Positions 48,005-64,000 of a DNA stretch of 64,000 nucleotides are shown here, piece after piece (position 1 is the stretch's first letter; every line of letters starts with the position of its first letter). Source of the stretch: Tigriopus japonicus. Its lineage: Eukaryota; Arthropoda; Copepoda; Harpacticoida; Harpacticidae. The stretch spans positions 507,875 to 571,874 of the forward strand of contig JAAGOF010000096.1 of NCBI GenBank assembly GCA_010645155.1, in the 5' to 3' direction. The notes below the pieces were generated by a model. It made no database searches, was not told the DNA's origin, and saw only the letters and a program-made list of their open reading frames with translations. The position numbers were made by a program, and so were the translations under genes.

Positions 48005-48960
48005 TATCTTTTACTTGAACGGACCTAGAAGTAAGGACGAGCGCACGCGTCCGTCTCCTGCTTTGAGAAAGGGACACCTGAAGCAGTTTGGACAGCCAAG
48101 CATGTAGTTAAAGTTAAGGTGTTGGGCTTAAAAAGCTTAATTGTTACAGGCTGACATATTAGATTAGGAATCCTTATTTCCAAATATTACAAAAACACAA
48201 TAAAATCAAGAGGTTTGTTGCTCAGGCAAAAACATAACCTGTATATCTACTCATGATTATTGGATCAATCACGTTTAACATTTGTTCTACTCTTACATGT
48301 TGTCAAGGGTAGTCCATTATCAACTTCCCCTTGATTTTAGCGCGTAATTTATGACAAAAAATATTATTATCACAAACAATAGGAAAAGTAAAGGTATTTA
48401 CGAAAGATTTTGTTTACGTCTAAAAAGTTCAGTCACTCTTAAGCTTTATAATGTGCGGTCAAAGCTAGGATGATTTTTTAGAAAAGAGCGTGCGTAATTT
48501 GAGTGGGAGAGTAACCACTGAATACAAGATCATAGTTTCTAATTAAGTCAATCAATTTCACTTAGACTTGCTATAGCTATACTTAAGGATATTCCTTTAA
48601 CTGATATTTCTTCCTCATCGGTGCGCCATTATTGTGTTTACGTAATTATTTGTTTGGCATGGGACAATAAATACGGTTGACTCGGTATTGGGTTCTCTTC
48701 GTTTTTGGCGCCATTAAAATCGTGATTCTTCGAGACATTCTTAGTACCTTTGCAGTTTGTATCGTTTTTACTCCATTTTTTGAGAACTTTTGAGATTTCT
48801 AATGTGATTTGTCAACCTTTAACAATCAAACTTTTTAAACCTAACCCATTAACTTAACTTCCTCCTTGGCTGTCCATACTACAGTAGGTGTCCCTTTTGC
48901 AAAGCAAACGCTGGACGCGTGCGCTTTCTAGGTCCGCTCAAGTAAAAGATAACCGAATAT
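48005..48960. repeat. Possible TIR element, about 0.95 kb
   Basis: ATATTCGGTTATCTTTTACTTGAACGGACC-TAGAAG...GCGCACGCGTCC at 47995-48053 is the complement, with changes, of GGACGCGTGCGC...CTAGGTCCGCTCAAGTAAAAGATAACCGAATAT at about 48911-48962. CTTTGAGAAAGGGACACCTG / GGTGTCCCTTTTGCAAAG and the poly-motif CTGTAGTATGGACAGCC / GGCTGTCCATACTACAG continue the pairing on the outer or inner side (48061-48105 and 48868-48905). No target duplication was assigned. Confidence 0.55.
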
Positions 48961-49370
48961 TCTTGCTCAAATCTTCCATTTTTTTACTTGAAGAAAAAAA
49001 CACCGCTGCTAGTTTATGGTTACTGATGCCCATGTTAGTAAGTGAAGAACTGCCATTTTCACCAACTCATCAAAGTTCCTCATCGGATGTCCGTTAGTCA
49101 ATTGAAAAGGACCTTTGCAGGGTTTTGTTGTTTACTACCACCAATTTCCCTTCTGCCGAAAACCAGCTAGCCCCTCACTAGTTGGTCCATAACCCGTCCT
49201 ATCCCCTGGATATTGTTGATGATCCGTCCATGAAACGTCTTCGTCATCTCTCCATGAGTTTCCACCAGTTCTCTGACTACTTCCACTTCCGCCGGGTTTG
49301 AGTCCGAGTCCGAGTCTCATCCATAATTTGGTCGGGAGGGGGAAGAAGTGTGGAAGGAAGTAGCTTCAGA

Positions 49371-49391
49371 GAGATAGAGAGAGAGAGAGGC
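49371..49391 (+). repeat. (GA)n simple repeat
   Basis: AGAGAGATAGAGAGAGAGAG tract. Confidence 0.85.
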
Positions 49392-49667
49392 AGGTGCCAG
49401 GTGCAACAAGGGGCTCTTGTTGCTTCTTCGTGGTGGCGTTTACTTCTGGAGAAGACCTCAAGTACCTCATCCACTCCAGCAATGTGAATAGATAGATGGA
49501 TGGATACATAGATGCACGGTGCTTTATGACAGGAAGAGGGGCAGGTAGCAGTTGTTCAAGAGAAGAGGTTCACGATGAAAAGCCCGTTTGCATGATGCAA
49601 GAAATTGGTATTTCAAATTGATTCTAAAAAGGTTATTGAAAGCACTTTTCAAAGAAGCTCAGGAAGT

Positions 49668-49683
49668 GGCGCCCTCTGGTGGC
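49668..49683 (-). promoter_or_regulatory. CTCF-like insulator motif
   Basis: GGCGCCCTCTGGTGGC; its complement contains CCACCAGAGGGCGC, which matches the core consensus of CTCF sites known from vertebrates and overlaps the AGNNGGCGC core used in flies. One isolated match in 64 kb could be chance. Confidence 0.3.
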
Positions 49684-49689
49684 GTTCCC

Positions 49690-51991
49690 TAGACTGCTTG
49701 GCACGCTTACCATTTGTAGGTTCTACGGAGATGAGCAGCGGCCTGCTCATTTTTCCTTCGCCGCCACTTTTGAGCGTCGCCGACCGCCGTTTTTCTGGGC
49801 CGATCCGTGCATTTTTAAAATGCCGCCATTGACGATTTGCCACGCAAGGTTCATAACTCTTTGGATAAAGTTCAGATGAGGAATTTGATAAGTCCAAGAA
49901 CTGTCATGGTGTTTGCATTTGGGTGGATTTTGGGAATGAATTGCTGCTCACTTTCAAATATCAATTCATTCCAAATGGACATGGGGATGGTTGAGCTGGA
50001 TGTGCACTTGGAATCGAAAGAGTATTCCCAAGGGCGCACCTCAACCATCAAAGGAAAACAGCAATCACTACAAAATCACTTGCTCGCATCAGGGGTGCCA
50101 AACATACCAAAACAAATCTAACCCTGACAGAATAGTATGTACGTGCGCGCATCAGATTATATTTCAAACCGATTTTCGGATTTGATAAAGTTCACATTTT
50201 TCAATAATTTCACTTTGTTGTGATTTGTACTTTGGAATGTATTGGCAACACCCTCATGTCCAGGGCACCTCACGAGGGAGGGACAGATGTGTCTTACGGG
50301 ACTTGAGAGATGGTATCACCATTGGCAACCAGGAACCATCCTCAGGTTTCTCATTAGGAGACAAATTCGGGTCTCGAGAGAGTTTTACATTTTAGTGCAA
50401 GCTCGATCAACAAAATCCTGGTTTCTTGTGGACTTCAATGCCACGTTGGCTCTGTTTGTGAGGGGACTAAAACACAAAAAACTGAAACACCACTTTCATA
50501 GTCTCTTTGAAGTTTAACTTTCGCTATATTCACCATAAAAAAATAGATAGATTACTCATTTTTTTGCAATAGTCTTAGATTACATCCTAGTCACCCTGAG
50601 AGTAAAACTATGTAGCTTATTAAACTATGTAAACACCTAACTGGATTGGAAAGGAGCATAAAACATAATCTTGTGACATTTTGACAGTGTTTACGTGGAC
50701 GGAGTGAGTTAGCTCATGCAGGGGAAAATTTTGGGTTCCAGCCAGGAGGTGCCCAGTCCTGTGTGACGAGAGCCTTAATGCAAAATGAAGTTCCTTCACT
50801 TTAGTTTGAGATACAGCCACTCTTTTGACAACATTGTCTCGGCACCAGAAGGAAAGTGCGTGAGTGGGTCCCTTTTTCCCTTTGGAAGGAAGCCACGGAA
50901 TTCTCAAGAGCCTTTCTCGCCGAGAAAAATGGGACAAGAGGGTAGAAGGGCGGCTTAGCTCAAATCCTGTTGTTTTATCAGTTCTAGGACAGCTCTTGTT
51001 TACGGGGATGATGAGGATAATGACATGACAGAGACACCTACTGCTAATTTCGGAATTGTCTGTCCATCCTGGGATCAATCAAGTGATGAGGAACTTGATC
51101 TCCCTTGGAAATTGACCGATGACCAAGGTCTACTTGCTCACAAGACGATGTTGGTCATCAGTGAAACTCGAGAACTTGCTCTGGAAGGTACCAGCAGGAT
51201 AGCTACCAAGTAGAGTATCTCTTAGTCTGTGTGAATTTATTTTGGTGATATGTTGTGGGTGTTTGAAAGCTGAGCACGCCGCCAAAGATTGCCGAGCCCC
51301 GACAAGATAATACTCCTGTATATCACACCGTTTATGACTACCTTATCTCGGTGGGCCAATGCTTGGAAGGACATTTTTCGAGATAAATCTCCATTCTGTC
51401 ATCCACATTCCAGGAGGCTTGAGCAAACTGCAAAACTGAATTCAAGCTGCCCTTTTGGGATGACGTGAGCTGTTCCCGCCGATGATTATTTGGATGTTAG
51501 AGCTGACCCGTTGTTCGGACAATCAGAGGTCACCAATGCTATTCATATTGAGAGGTTTAATGGGCAGAGTCAAGAGGACATAATTTCGTCCCCTCTTTCA
51601 TGGGTTTCCAGAGAATGAGAGAAAGAGAAGGCAAGAGCTCCCTGCGATTGAGTGAGTGAGTGAATATATGTGAGTGTGGAGCCGTGGTAGCAGAGGAACG
51701 TAGGTCGTTCATTCGGTAGACAAGAGTGTCCTCTGTCAAAGTCAGTGGCAGATGGAGGAGTCCAACAACTTTTTGGGTCTGGCACTTCATTGTCGTGTCC
51801 GGGGGAGATCATTATTCAGTCGACTCTTTGAAATGAAAGTGATCACATACACACCCGCCCATATATTGGCAAAAGTGGATTAACAGTATTATACATCCGA
51901 ACAACAACAGTCCCTGCAAACGCGTCCATAGAACACTCAAGAGCAAGCTCACCGTTTGTTGATAAACTGTGAACTATTGATTAGTGATAGC
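49690..51991. other. Gene-poor stretch
   Basis: No gene is supported. Open frames at 49837-50121, 50242-50517 and 50620-51078 (minus) lack domains. Confidence 0.4.
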
Positions 51992-52130
51992 ATGTTTTAT
52001 CCGGCACCAAGAGCGACTTCCTGTTCGGGTCCGGATTCATCCATGATGCGTTGGCATTTCGGTCAACACGAGCAGTTCTACAAATCCCAATTCTTGCACG
52101 ACAATGCCAGCAAGCACCTTGACCCTTATG
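51992..52130 (+). CDS. Candidate alternative first coding exon
   Basis: An ATG at 51992 opens a frame MFYPAPRATSCSGPDSSMMR, then WHFGQHEQFYKSQFL...KHLDPY, and reaches a strong donor, TTATG/gtaaga, at 52131 in phase 1. No phase-compatible acceptor with a pyrimidine tract is visible before the ATG, which suggests a first exon. Spliced to 62146 it would give ...[13 protein letters not shown], restoring the Gly that normally opens the Pax2/5/8 paired domain. Aromatic, His- and Met-rich composition resembles the exon at 59923. The link to Pax is inferred from phase and the restored residue; transcript evidence would settle it. Confidence 0.45.
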
Positions 52131-53483
52131 GTAAGACAAACTGCATGCCCGTGAAATTTCACCTTGTACGGACGTAACTTTGTAGCGATCGGAAACTTTG
52201 CGAGTCAAAGGGAAAAGGCGAAAGTCAGTCGGTTGGATGAAAAATCACTTCTCACAAGACTTGAAAGTCAATTTCGCCCTTGCTTGATCATTGGAGCAAA
52301 ACCAAACAAGGCGTTAAAGTTGCGACCCAAAACTCAAGATCATCATTAAAACTCATCCACCCCAACATCAAAGTTCAAACTCGAGCCAGCCACACGGCCT
52401 TCAGGAATCTAAAGTTCCCGAGTACTTTTAGGGCCTTTTTAGAAACCGGTATTCGACCTTCTTTAGGGTTTATGATCACATTTATAAATATTATTGATTT
52501 TTAGTGAAGCAAGTTTAACAATTCCAAAGATGTTCGTCGTGTGGCTGATTGAATTTTGAATGAACTCATTTCTGAGACTACGGTCGATGTTCATGTGTGG
52601 AAATGACTTTACGCTAGTCAAGCAAATGAATCAGACTTGCCCTCAATTACAATAAGGAGGAAACAAAGTCGATGTCAGGTCGTCCCAGGCTATTTTTGTG
52701 CGCAGGATAGCTGTTGAAACACTTTTTTTGTCTTCGTCTCCTTGGATTCATATGGGTTTGAAGCAAGAAGAGCGCCGCCTACCCCCTATCTCGGGTCAGA
52801 TTTACAATGACCACCCGAGGTCATCGACATACTATTCTTGGTGACAACAAGGATGACGACCAGACCTCAAAACTATCGGTTTTTCTTCCTAAAGAATTGA
52901 TGACAACACCTAAGAGTCTCGGATGATCCAAAGGAATCTCCGACATTTTCCGGTGAAATCCCCCCTCCCTCCATACCTCAATTGGGGTCAGTTCTTGAAG
53001 CCCAAGAGCTGCACTTCCGCTCTTTTCATATTTTCAAAAAAGTATCCCCCTGTTAAAAGCAAAGGCTTAACTTGTATTGGCAATGGACCTCCTTGGAATG
53101 TCTTGGAGCTCCCTTAGCGGGATGCAAACCATTTCAAAGTCGAAGTTGAGTTTGATATTTGACTCACAGAACGAGTAGTCGTGTGAGGTCTGGCAAACCT
53201 TGGCGATCCGCAGGGGTCGAACGTGATGCTTCCCAATCAACCTCATCTTTATTAACATGTGTCGTCACTCACTACAGGAAGTCTTGAACTATCGCCACAC
53301 AGCCCCATTCCAACTGGAAGTCGATTAACGGGGAGAAATATGGCCTTTCATCAAAGCGAGTCAGATCGCTTTTTAATGCATTTTCCCCTCTCGATCCGAC
53401 GATGTATGCGCGCAAGTACTTCTTGCAAGTACTCGAGCGAGTCAATGGCAACCCTGATTTTCGGCAGAAGGATGGTCGATGGA

Positions 53484-53511
53484 TGGTTGGTTGGTTGGTT
53501 GGTTGGTTGGA
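53484..53511 (+). repeat. (TTGG)n microsatellite
   Basis: About six tandem GGTT units, preceded by a GATGG-rich stretch. Confidence 0.9.
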
Positions 53512-56407
53512 GGAGAGTGAGAATCTCATCAGCCAAGTGTGAAATCAAAATGTCGCCGTGAAATATTGTCGACGCAATGATGAACACACCCTTTCCATAA
53601 TAAGTAATAACCAGAGGGATTTGAGGGTGGTGTCATCATCGTCAGTTTGTCCTTAGAAATGAGAAGAAGCAGATTTTCACCCGAAAAGAACAGACCAAAA
53701 TCCCGGGTCGAGGTCCAAAGTTTTCTTTTTGTCATCTTCAATAGGGACCGTTTCATTAACTTATTAGCTGACATTTTTGTTGCATGTCCGTTTTACCGCT
53801 TAAGTGCTTGTCCCTGTAAATAAACCAATCGGTTTTCATGTCGATTGAAATTGTTGGCAGGTAGAAAACATTGGATAAGCGGAAAAGCCACGAAAATATC
53901 ATCTTTATACTCAACTCTTTCATTAACCTCTTCATGTTTATAAAACCTAAAGACAAGTTAAATGGATATTTTATAAATTAAGAATTTTTTAAAACTTACT
54001 TTTACCGAACCGGTCTCTATCAACTCTTTTTTTTGAAAGCCATTTCCCGCAGCCTTCTTTCTTCTGATAGGCTACGTGCGGAGTGGCTACGACTCTGCCC
54101 TTGGTACATTAAATGGCAAAGTATCTCTTCATCTTGCTTTGTTTGGCCCCATCGCAATCGGGCACTACCTTACATACGTATACACGCCCATCATTCCCCA
54201 CCTTCGTTCGTTCGCATCAGCTCAAGTACTACAATGGCCTGACTTTGGGGAGGGAATGTGCAAGTCACAGATTTAAAACGCGATCAAGCCTCTGCTTGAG
54301 TTCTTGGAATCTAAGAATACCCTATCTAAGATGAAGCGCCATTGCACTAGTCAAGTCGAGTTTTTTGATCGAAAAAAATCCTCCGACGATCTGGATGAGT
54401 TTGACTTCATTGAGTGTTTTTATATATGTTCTAGTCTAGAGAGAGAAGTCTTGGATTAAATTGCGATACGCTTGCTGGTTTTGTGCGCTTTTCTCTCCTT
54501 TAGCCTCTCTACAGAGTAGTGGTGTGTACTGGAAAGAGGACTTTGCTTCTCCCAGAAACGCATAGGGAGTTGTTCCATTCTCGTTTTGCCATTTTAGTGG
54601 GAGGGGGAGGAAGAGGAGGAGGAGAAGGTTGATGGGTCTCTCTCTCTTTTCTCTGGCACATCAAGAGATGTGGTGTACGAGTTCCATGGGACCTACTTCC
54701 ATGCATCCAATCCTCTTGGCACACACACAAGAAGACAGAGATCTGGATTGGTATCTTGCAAGATGTTCTTAACGTCTTCACCTTCGCTTGTTTCGACGAA
54801 ATTGTTTCACTTTCTTTCCTTCGTTGTTAGTTAGTTACTATCGAGTCTTTTCGAGGGGAGGGGGGGGCTAAGACTGAGAAATGGGTAAATAGGTCCAATT
54901 TTGGTTGGAGCACCCCGGGGCAAGTGACTTGTTCCCAAACAACTCAATCATGGGGGACTCACGCGACGTTTTTCGGAACTGGCCACTCGACCAGAACGAC
55001 AAAAGGAGAAGGACCCACGTTGATGGCGACGGGCTTTTTGGGTACCACGTACTGGGTGCACCGGGAAGTCTCGAGCCAAGCTTCCTTCGGGGCCAACAAA
55101 CGCCAAAAACCCCGGCCAAAAACATTAGGGATCCACGAACGTCCACATTTAAAGCTCTCAAAGTCACCATAGAACGAGTTTCTTTTCTCCATTGTTGAGA
55201 GTTTACCATTATTTTGAAAGTGCAAGAACACTTTTGATTGAAAATTAATAGATGAAAATACGTAGTTTTGATGAAAACAATACTTCTTGTAGTCACTGCA
55301 TAACTTCTCTCGATTTGAGAATAAGCCAAACAATGTTCATATTTTCAATTTTGATTGTAATGCAAACTGAACTATCACGGGCTAAAATATATATGAAAAT
55401 GTACAGCTTTAAAATGGGTTTCAGATGTCTTAACAATATGGTTGGTGGTACTTTGGCACCCTTGAGCGCTTTATTCTGATCCATTGGAAGGAAAAAGGGG
55501 ATGAGGGAGGAACGAAGAATAAAGATCCCCCTACTACGTTCGTTTCTATTGCCATGGAACCATTTTATTTCGCATGATGATAACTTCTTCTTTCGGGTTG
55601 GCTTCTGCTTTCTGCTTTCTGTTCTCAAAATACAAGATCTAATCAAATTAGGACTTGTTTCTGAGGGATCTTTCGCGATTGTTGCTCGCTTTGGGTGTGA
55701 AAAAGGCGCAACAGATCTTTGTTGACACAGACCATCGGTTTAAAGACCGATGGTATTACTTCCAAAGATTACGCTAAATGTACTAGAAATTTTGTATCAG
55801 GATCTGCAAGTGAATCTCGGGAGGAGAACTCGTTTTGATTCTCCTAGATTTGGAACAATGTTATTGGACCAGAGCAAATGGATTCGGCATGGAGAAAAGC
55901 GAAACTTGATGACGCAATTATAATACTCACGAGCTCGCCCCAAGTTCCGATTCGTCAAGGTCCAATTGATGGGCTAGTCCCTCGAAATCCCCTTTCTATT
56001 GAGTGGGATCAACACCCCATATTCCAGATTTAAGTGCCTCGTGGGAACGTAAATCCCGTGTTCTTCACTCACCTCCCAAATCTAAGACAAACTCTAGTAC
56101 AAAATGTCTATCCGATCTACGTGTGCATTTGAGTCGAAATATATAGCTGTTTGATGGGATTGTCTCAGTCGAAGCTGATTATCAAATCGGGCTTGGGAGG
56201 ATGCCATAAAAGGGCCAAGTGAGAGGATGGTCATGATGATGATTCTGGTACAAGCCCAATAGAGGAAGCCATCGGTTGGTTGTACCAGCGGGGTGCCAGC
56301 AAGAGAACACATTGATGCCACGAGGCCAAATCATCCAACCCACACGCACACACAGTCAGTCAGTCAGTTCATAATAAACAGACAGGGATCCACTTGACAG
56401 TCCAGAA

Positions 56408-56424
56408 TCATCATCATCATCATC
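56408..56424 (+). repeat. (ATC)n microsatellite
   Basis: Five or more tandem ATC units; a related CATCATCGTCGTCATCATCA tract is at about 56776-56802. Confidence 0.85.
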
Positions 56425-58178
56425 CCCGACAAAGTCATCATCAACATTGACCCTGTCAATTAAAACCGACTTTTGGTCGATATCAAACGAACAACAGCGA
56501 CTACATCTACCATGTATCCCTGTGTACTGTAGGTCGCTCACTGGTTGTTGGGCGGCTCATTTTTTCCTCACTTGGCTTTGTCGACATGAATGAAAGCACT
56601 CGTGTTGATTTATGTTTGCAGCATTAAATGTCACTTCACTTTTTTCTCCTTCGTTCCAATGACATTGATAGTTTTCCATGGGGCAGACCTCACATGTGTA
56701 GCTTGGAGATAGCAGAGCAAGCAGGGCATGGATAAGACTTACAAGTGTAGATTGCTTCCAACTTGGTCGGCAGCTGCATCATCGTCGTCATCATCATCAT
56801 CACGAGGACATGAAAAGAGAATCCCAAACAATGGTGGCCCAGGACATCACACTGCAGCAGAATGGTTTTTTGAATAGACTCCCAAAATGGGTACAGGAGC
56901 CGATACAGAGAGTGAAACCTATCCCTTTTCACTAATATCATGTCTCCGTATGAACGGTGCATTGGGTTTGGACTTGTTTTCCAAAGGCGTGATTTTGACC
57001 CAAATTCCTTATTCCTGGACCTTTTCGGTGGGAGAGAGACAGCTGTTGTGCATTGAGATTTTTTTTCAAACTGGGGTCAATCGTGTGGAACAAGCGAATT
57101 TAATCATAAACCAAAGACCCCCTTAGAGAAAAAAGTCGGATGAAAAAAACCGCCCTTTGTTCCATGTAAAACAAGCGGATCATCAGTGAAAGCTGTTGAC
57201 AAGTTTAACAGCCTCCTTGCTGGGGTTTAGATCTCGTTCACAAATAAATAGCGAAGCTGGTAGATAGATCCTACCACAATCAGATATTTCTCAGCGTCAC
57301 TCCTTGTTTACCTTTGGTGGGGACAATTGGATCAATTCAGTCTCAAGTCGTATGAATGAGGGATTTCTGCTCCAGTAGGCATCTCATTGGCGAGACTTTT
57401 TCTCTGCGTGTTCGTCACCTTGGGACTATTTATTATCAATGCTTTGTTGCGTCCTCGTGAGCACGCACTGACCCATTCGCGACACCCTTGGCTTGCTTTT
57501 CCCCAGGAGCCACGAGCCTTATCCTATGCCTACTCTCCACTCACATTGCACCTTATGGGGATAATGAACAACGAAAATATTTCGGCTACCGTTGCTCCTC
57601 CGTCATCGTCGTCGTGGGTGGAAGGATCAATTAGTGAGTCATCCATGTTTTCTCGTAGGAGCGTGAAGTGGTGAGAGGCCTGAACCAGTCCTTGGCCTCG
57701 GGGGCAGATGGTGATAGGCTGTCAGCATGCAGAGTTAACAGGCGTTGAAAGTTTATTTCTGGTTTGTTGATCCTCATTGAGTGTGCAGCCGAAGTGGCTC
57801 GGGGGAAATATGCCTATGCCTAGATTGTGCCTGCTTGTTCGTTCCTCACCGATCTCTCCCGCAATCACTTCCAACGCTCCTAGATAGGGATTCCGCAGCC
57901 AGCTTAGGGTGTTTGCCTCTCGGGATGGCGTATCTCAGCCTGGAAAGCCATAGCTATGGAAATTTTGCTTTGAAGATCCAGTAGAGCCTTTTGGGTGGGT
58001 TTTCTGGGAAACTCTCTTTCTCGCCGTGTATGTAGTAGCTTAACGTCGTCTCTACCCCGCAGATGTGTGCAGGGTTCCGTGACTCTGACTTTGCCCATTC
58101 CAGTCCCTTTAGAGCTAACACGGGTGGGTAGCTGCGGAGGCCTGATGTGGGTGCGTGTGTTATCATGGTAGCCCCTGG

Positions 58179-58205
58179 ATAGATGGTCGATGGATGGATG
58201 GATGG
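58179..58205 (+). repeat. (GATG)n microsatellite
   Basis: Tandem GATG/GATGGTC units. Confidence 0.85.
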
Positions 58206-58976
58206 TTGCAGATCATACCCGGTTACAAGTCAGTGCATTGGAAAAGAAACTTTTATTCCTCCCCCCTCAGACTCGGACTCTTAATTGAGAACAACCGTGA
58301 TGTAGCCGGAGCAAAAGGAAAAGAGTTTTTAAAGGGTCCTCGCTTGTGACTCTCCGACGACATCTTGATCTATGAGCAGGAGGTTGACATATCAGGCTGT
58401 CAAGTGATTTGCTTGCATGGTCAAACACTGAGCCGTCTTTGTTCCAACCGCACAGGTGAAGGAAACGAATCGTGTAGAAGGAAGCTCTTTTGAGGTCTCT
58501 TGGAATCTGCTGCTCAAAGATGCCCTTGTCTTCACCTCACGACGAGAAGATTCCCAAGCAGCTGGCCCTCATTCCTTCTCCTCATCTGATTCTCCCTCCT
58601 TCATCTCCGCCTTCACCAATGTCTCTCACTACTCAACAGAGTCGAAGTTTTCGTTTTCAAAGACGATTTTTTTGGGTGGGTGTTGGCGTGGCAAGCTGGG
58701 GCTTCCTCGGTTTTATACGAGTGATCATGGTATGTCTAATGGAATGTGGCGTGGGCTTGCACGAGCACACACGCACGGTATGCCCTCACATGCATAGTAA
58801 AGGCGACTCCTTTTGTCAAGGATCAAATTCTGTTGTGAAAGCGAGTTCAGTTTTCGGCGACAATTTCACATTGCTAGAAGTCCATCGAGTTCAAGAAAAG
58901 AAGCGATCACCATCATTATCTACATGGGATGGGGCTCGGCTTTGATCTCGGGAGGTGGATAGAGGCGCGTGCCCCA

Positions 58977-59001
58977 TTCTCTCTCTCTCTCTTTCTTTCT
59001 G
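58977..59001 (+). repeat. (CT)n simple repeat
   Basis: CTCTCTCTCTCTCTTTCTTT tract about 0.9 kb upstream of the Pax exon; a possible GAGA-type promoter feature. Confidence 0.8.
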
Positions 59002-59922
59002 GGTACATCGTCGTCATTTTTGTCGTCGTCGGCCTTGCTCAAAAAGGAGCGAGAGATCACCCATCAGCATCTTCATCTTGAAGCTCTTCTCTCTTTTTGG
59101 GTCGCCGTCAAAAATGGGTGACCTGGCTGTGTGGATCCGTGCAAGACTCCTCCCCTTTGTGACCTGACGTCACTGACGGATTGCCCAATGAGCAGCGGCG
59201 GTTCAGGATTCCGAGGACGGAACAGATTCGAGAAAATACGAGCGAAGGGGAGCGAGACAAGCGGTGGTCGGTCGGCCGTCGATCTGTCGGGAGGTGCTCT
59301 AGTTATGGGAAATCAGAGTTCTGGGTTGAACCTCTTTCTGGGTTTTTGGTGGGATCGGGACACACCACCGAGATGATGATGATGGGTGCGGGCGGCGGTC
59401 CGTTCGTTCCATCGTTCTTGGGGAGGCTTGTAACAATCCCTGATTTGTTCTGGCTGGCTAGCTTATGATGGGGCAAACGCACTGAGCATGGCGGGTTTTC
59501 GCGCTCTTTGGGTCGTCACCAGGCGTTTCCAAGACCTCGGGTTGTTAGCTTAGAGGCTGATTACACCGGGACGACTAATCTCTTCATCAGTGGGCAGAAT
59601 CCACTCGGAACGAGTTGCAAGAGTGAACTTTGTAGTAGATCCCTCCGAGGTGAAGCCTGGCCAAAAGAGGCCCCCAAGACGAAAACTCAAAGCAAAGAGA
59701 GTCAAGAGAGAGAAGCCGAGAAAGAAGAAGAAAAAAGAGAAGCCCAGAGTTTTGTTTTTAACACCCATGGAGCAGAACCTCTGGGTTTTCACTCAACCAA
59801 CCAAGCAAGAAACGACGCAAGCAATCCGAACCTGGGACCCGAGAATAGAGTGTTGAAGGGGAAAAAAAGTGCTTGACAACCGATTTGCCAGTGACCAATA
59901 GAGTTTTAGGTGTTGTGTCCAG

Positions 59923-60051
59923 GAGCCATGGAGCCCACGGCTGCCCAATTCGGGCACCTCTTCTCATGGCGACACCCATCCACCATGGACTTGTCCCATG
60001 CGGCTGCCTACCGATACAATCATAATATGATGGAGTACTACACATGTAAGA
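59923..60051 (+). CDS. Pax2/5/8: Pax2/5/8 exon preceding the paired-domain exon
   Basis: ATG at 59928 (context GAGCCATGG) starts MEPTAAQFGHLFSWRHPSTM, then DLSHAAAYRYNHNMMEYYTC(K). Two donors follow six bases apart, CACAT/gtaaga (exon end 60045) and AAGA/gtaagt (exon end 60051); both are phase 1 and fit the paired-domain exon at 62146, giving ...YYT-C-HGGVNQ or ...YYTCK-S-HGGVNQ. An acceptor-like GTGTTGTGTCCAG ends at 59922 and is also phase 1, so the exon can be internal as well as first. Short, poorly conserved N-terminal exons before the paired domain are usual in Pax2/5/8 genes. The assignment rests on position, phase and the 2.1-kb distance; the sequence itself has no recognised domain. 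Confidence 0.6.

Positions 60052-64000
<3,949 letters not shown>

Larger units (their letters stand above)
45781..49665. other. Gene-poor stretch
   Basis: No supported gene. A short segment around 48010-48065 (CTTGAACGGACCTAGAAGTA-AGGACGAGCGCACGCGTC) is partly repeated in inverted form at about 48890-48960 (AAACGCTGGACGCGTGCGCT...CTAGGTCCGCTCAAGTAAAA), marking the ends of a roughly 1-kb inverted-repeat element. Confidence 0.4.
52131..59922. other. Gene-poor stretch with simple repeats
   Basis: No firm exon. Contains several microsatellites and pyrimidine tracts, mainly from 53.4 to 59.1 kb. Open frames near 57387-57674, 58456-58945 and 59508-59876 are low-complexity or lack domains; those close to 59.9 kb may be 5' untranslated sequence of the Pax2/5/8 transcript. 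Confidence 0.4.

Noticed and set aside
59508..59876. 122-codon Lys/Glu-rich frame just before the Pax exon
   Set aside because: The composition reflects an AGAGAAGA-rich tract; it is better explained as 5' untranslated or promoter DNA.

Overview
The window is a piece of a metazoan nuclear genome, most likely an arthropod and possibly a crustacean. It shows GT-AG introns (about 70 nt to more than 1 kb), long gene-poor intergenic DNA, many cut-and-paste transposon remnants, and a Pax2/5/8 paired-domain exon that ends in the arthropod-style residues KILSR. No species can be named from the sequence alone. About 20 percent of the window or less is coding.

Region by region. 1-12.5 kb is a transposon graveyard. 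It holds a BEL/Pao pol 3' end with an LTR, a Mutator-like MITE with a clean 9-bp target duplication, a broken CR1/Jockey-type LINE reverse transcriptase on the minus strand with scattered and inverted fragments, a foldback MITE, and a hAT-like element nested inside an older hAT-like element. 12.5-23.4 kb holds the best-supported genes: two tandem four-exon paralogues on the plus strand (genes A and B here). Each encodes three N-terminal CCCH fingers with the layout of ZC3H11A, then three (A) or four (B) matrin/U1-type C2H2 fingers, then two NYN (PIN-like RNase) domains of the MARF1/limkain-b1 kind, the second of which has lost most of its catalytic residues. A 375-bp stretch of the first NYN domain is identical between them while the flanks differ, which points to recent gene conversion. 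23.4-24.4 kb holds a rolling-stone-family membrane protein. Its in-frame upstream extension overlaps the stop codon of gene B in a TGATG arrangement and is interrupted by a single TAG.

28.1-29.6 kb (perhaps to 35.8 kb) is an unrecognised gene with three clear exons, all joined in phase 1, and a phase-compatible last exon carrying a membrane anchor. 30-34 kb holds more TIR elements and broken reading frames. 38-60 kb is gene-poor DNA with isolated exon-like islands at 44.65, 45.58, 51.99 and 59.92 kb. All have phase-1 donors, so each is frame-compatible with the Pax2/5/8 paired-domain exon at 62.15 kb. This may be the dispersed 5' part (upstream exons and alternative first exons) of that gene, whose remaining exons lie beyond the window.

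How the genes relate: the tandem pair combines RNA-binding fingers with a nuclease fold, so an RNA-decay, RNA-surveillance or defence role is a reasonable inference but is not shown by the sequence. The Pax gene is a developmental transcription factor with no evident link to the pair.
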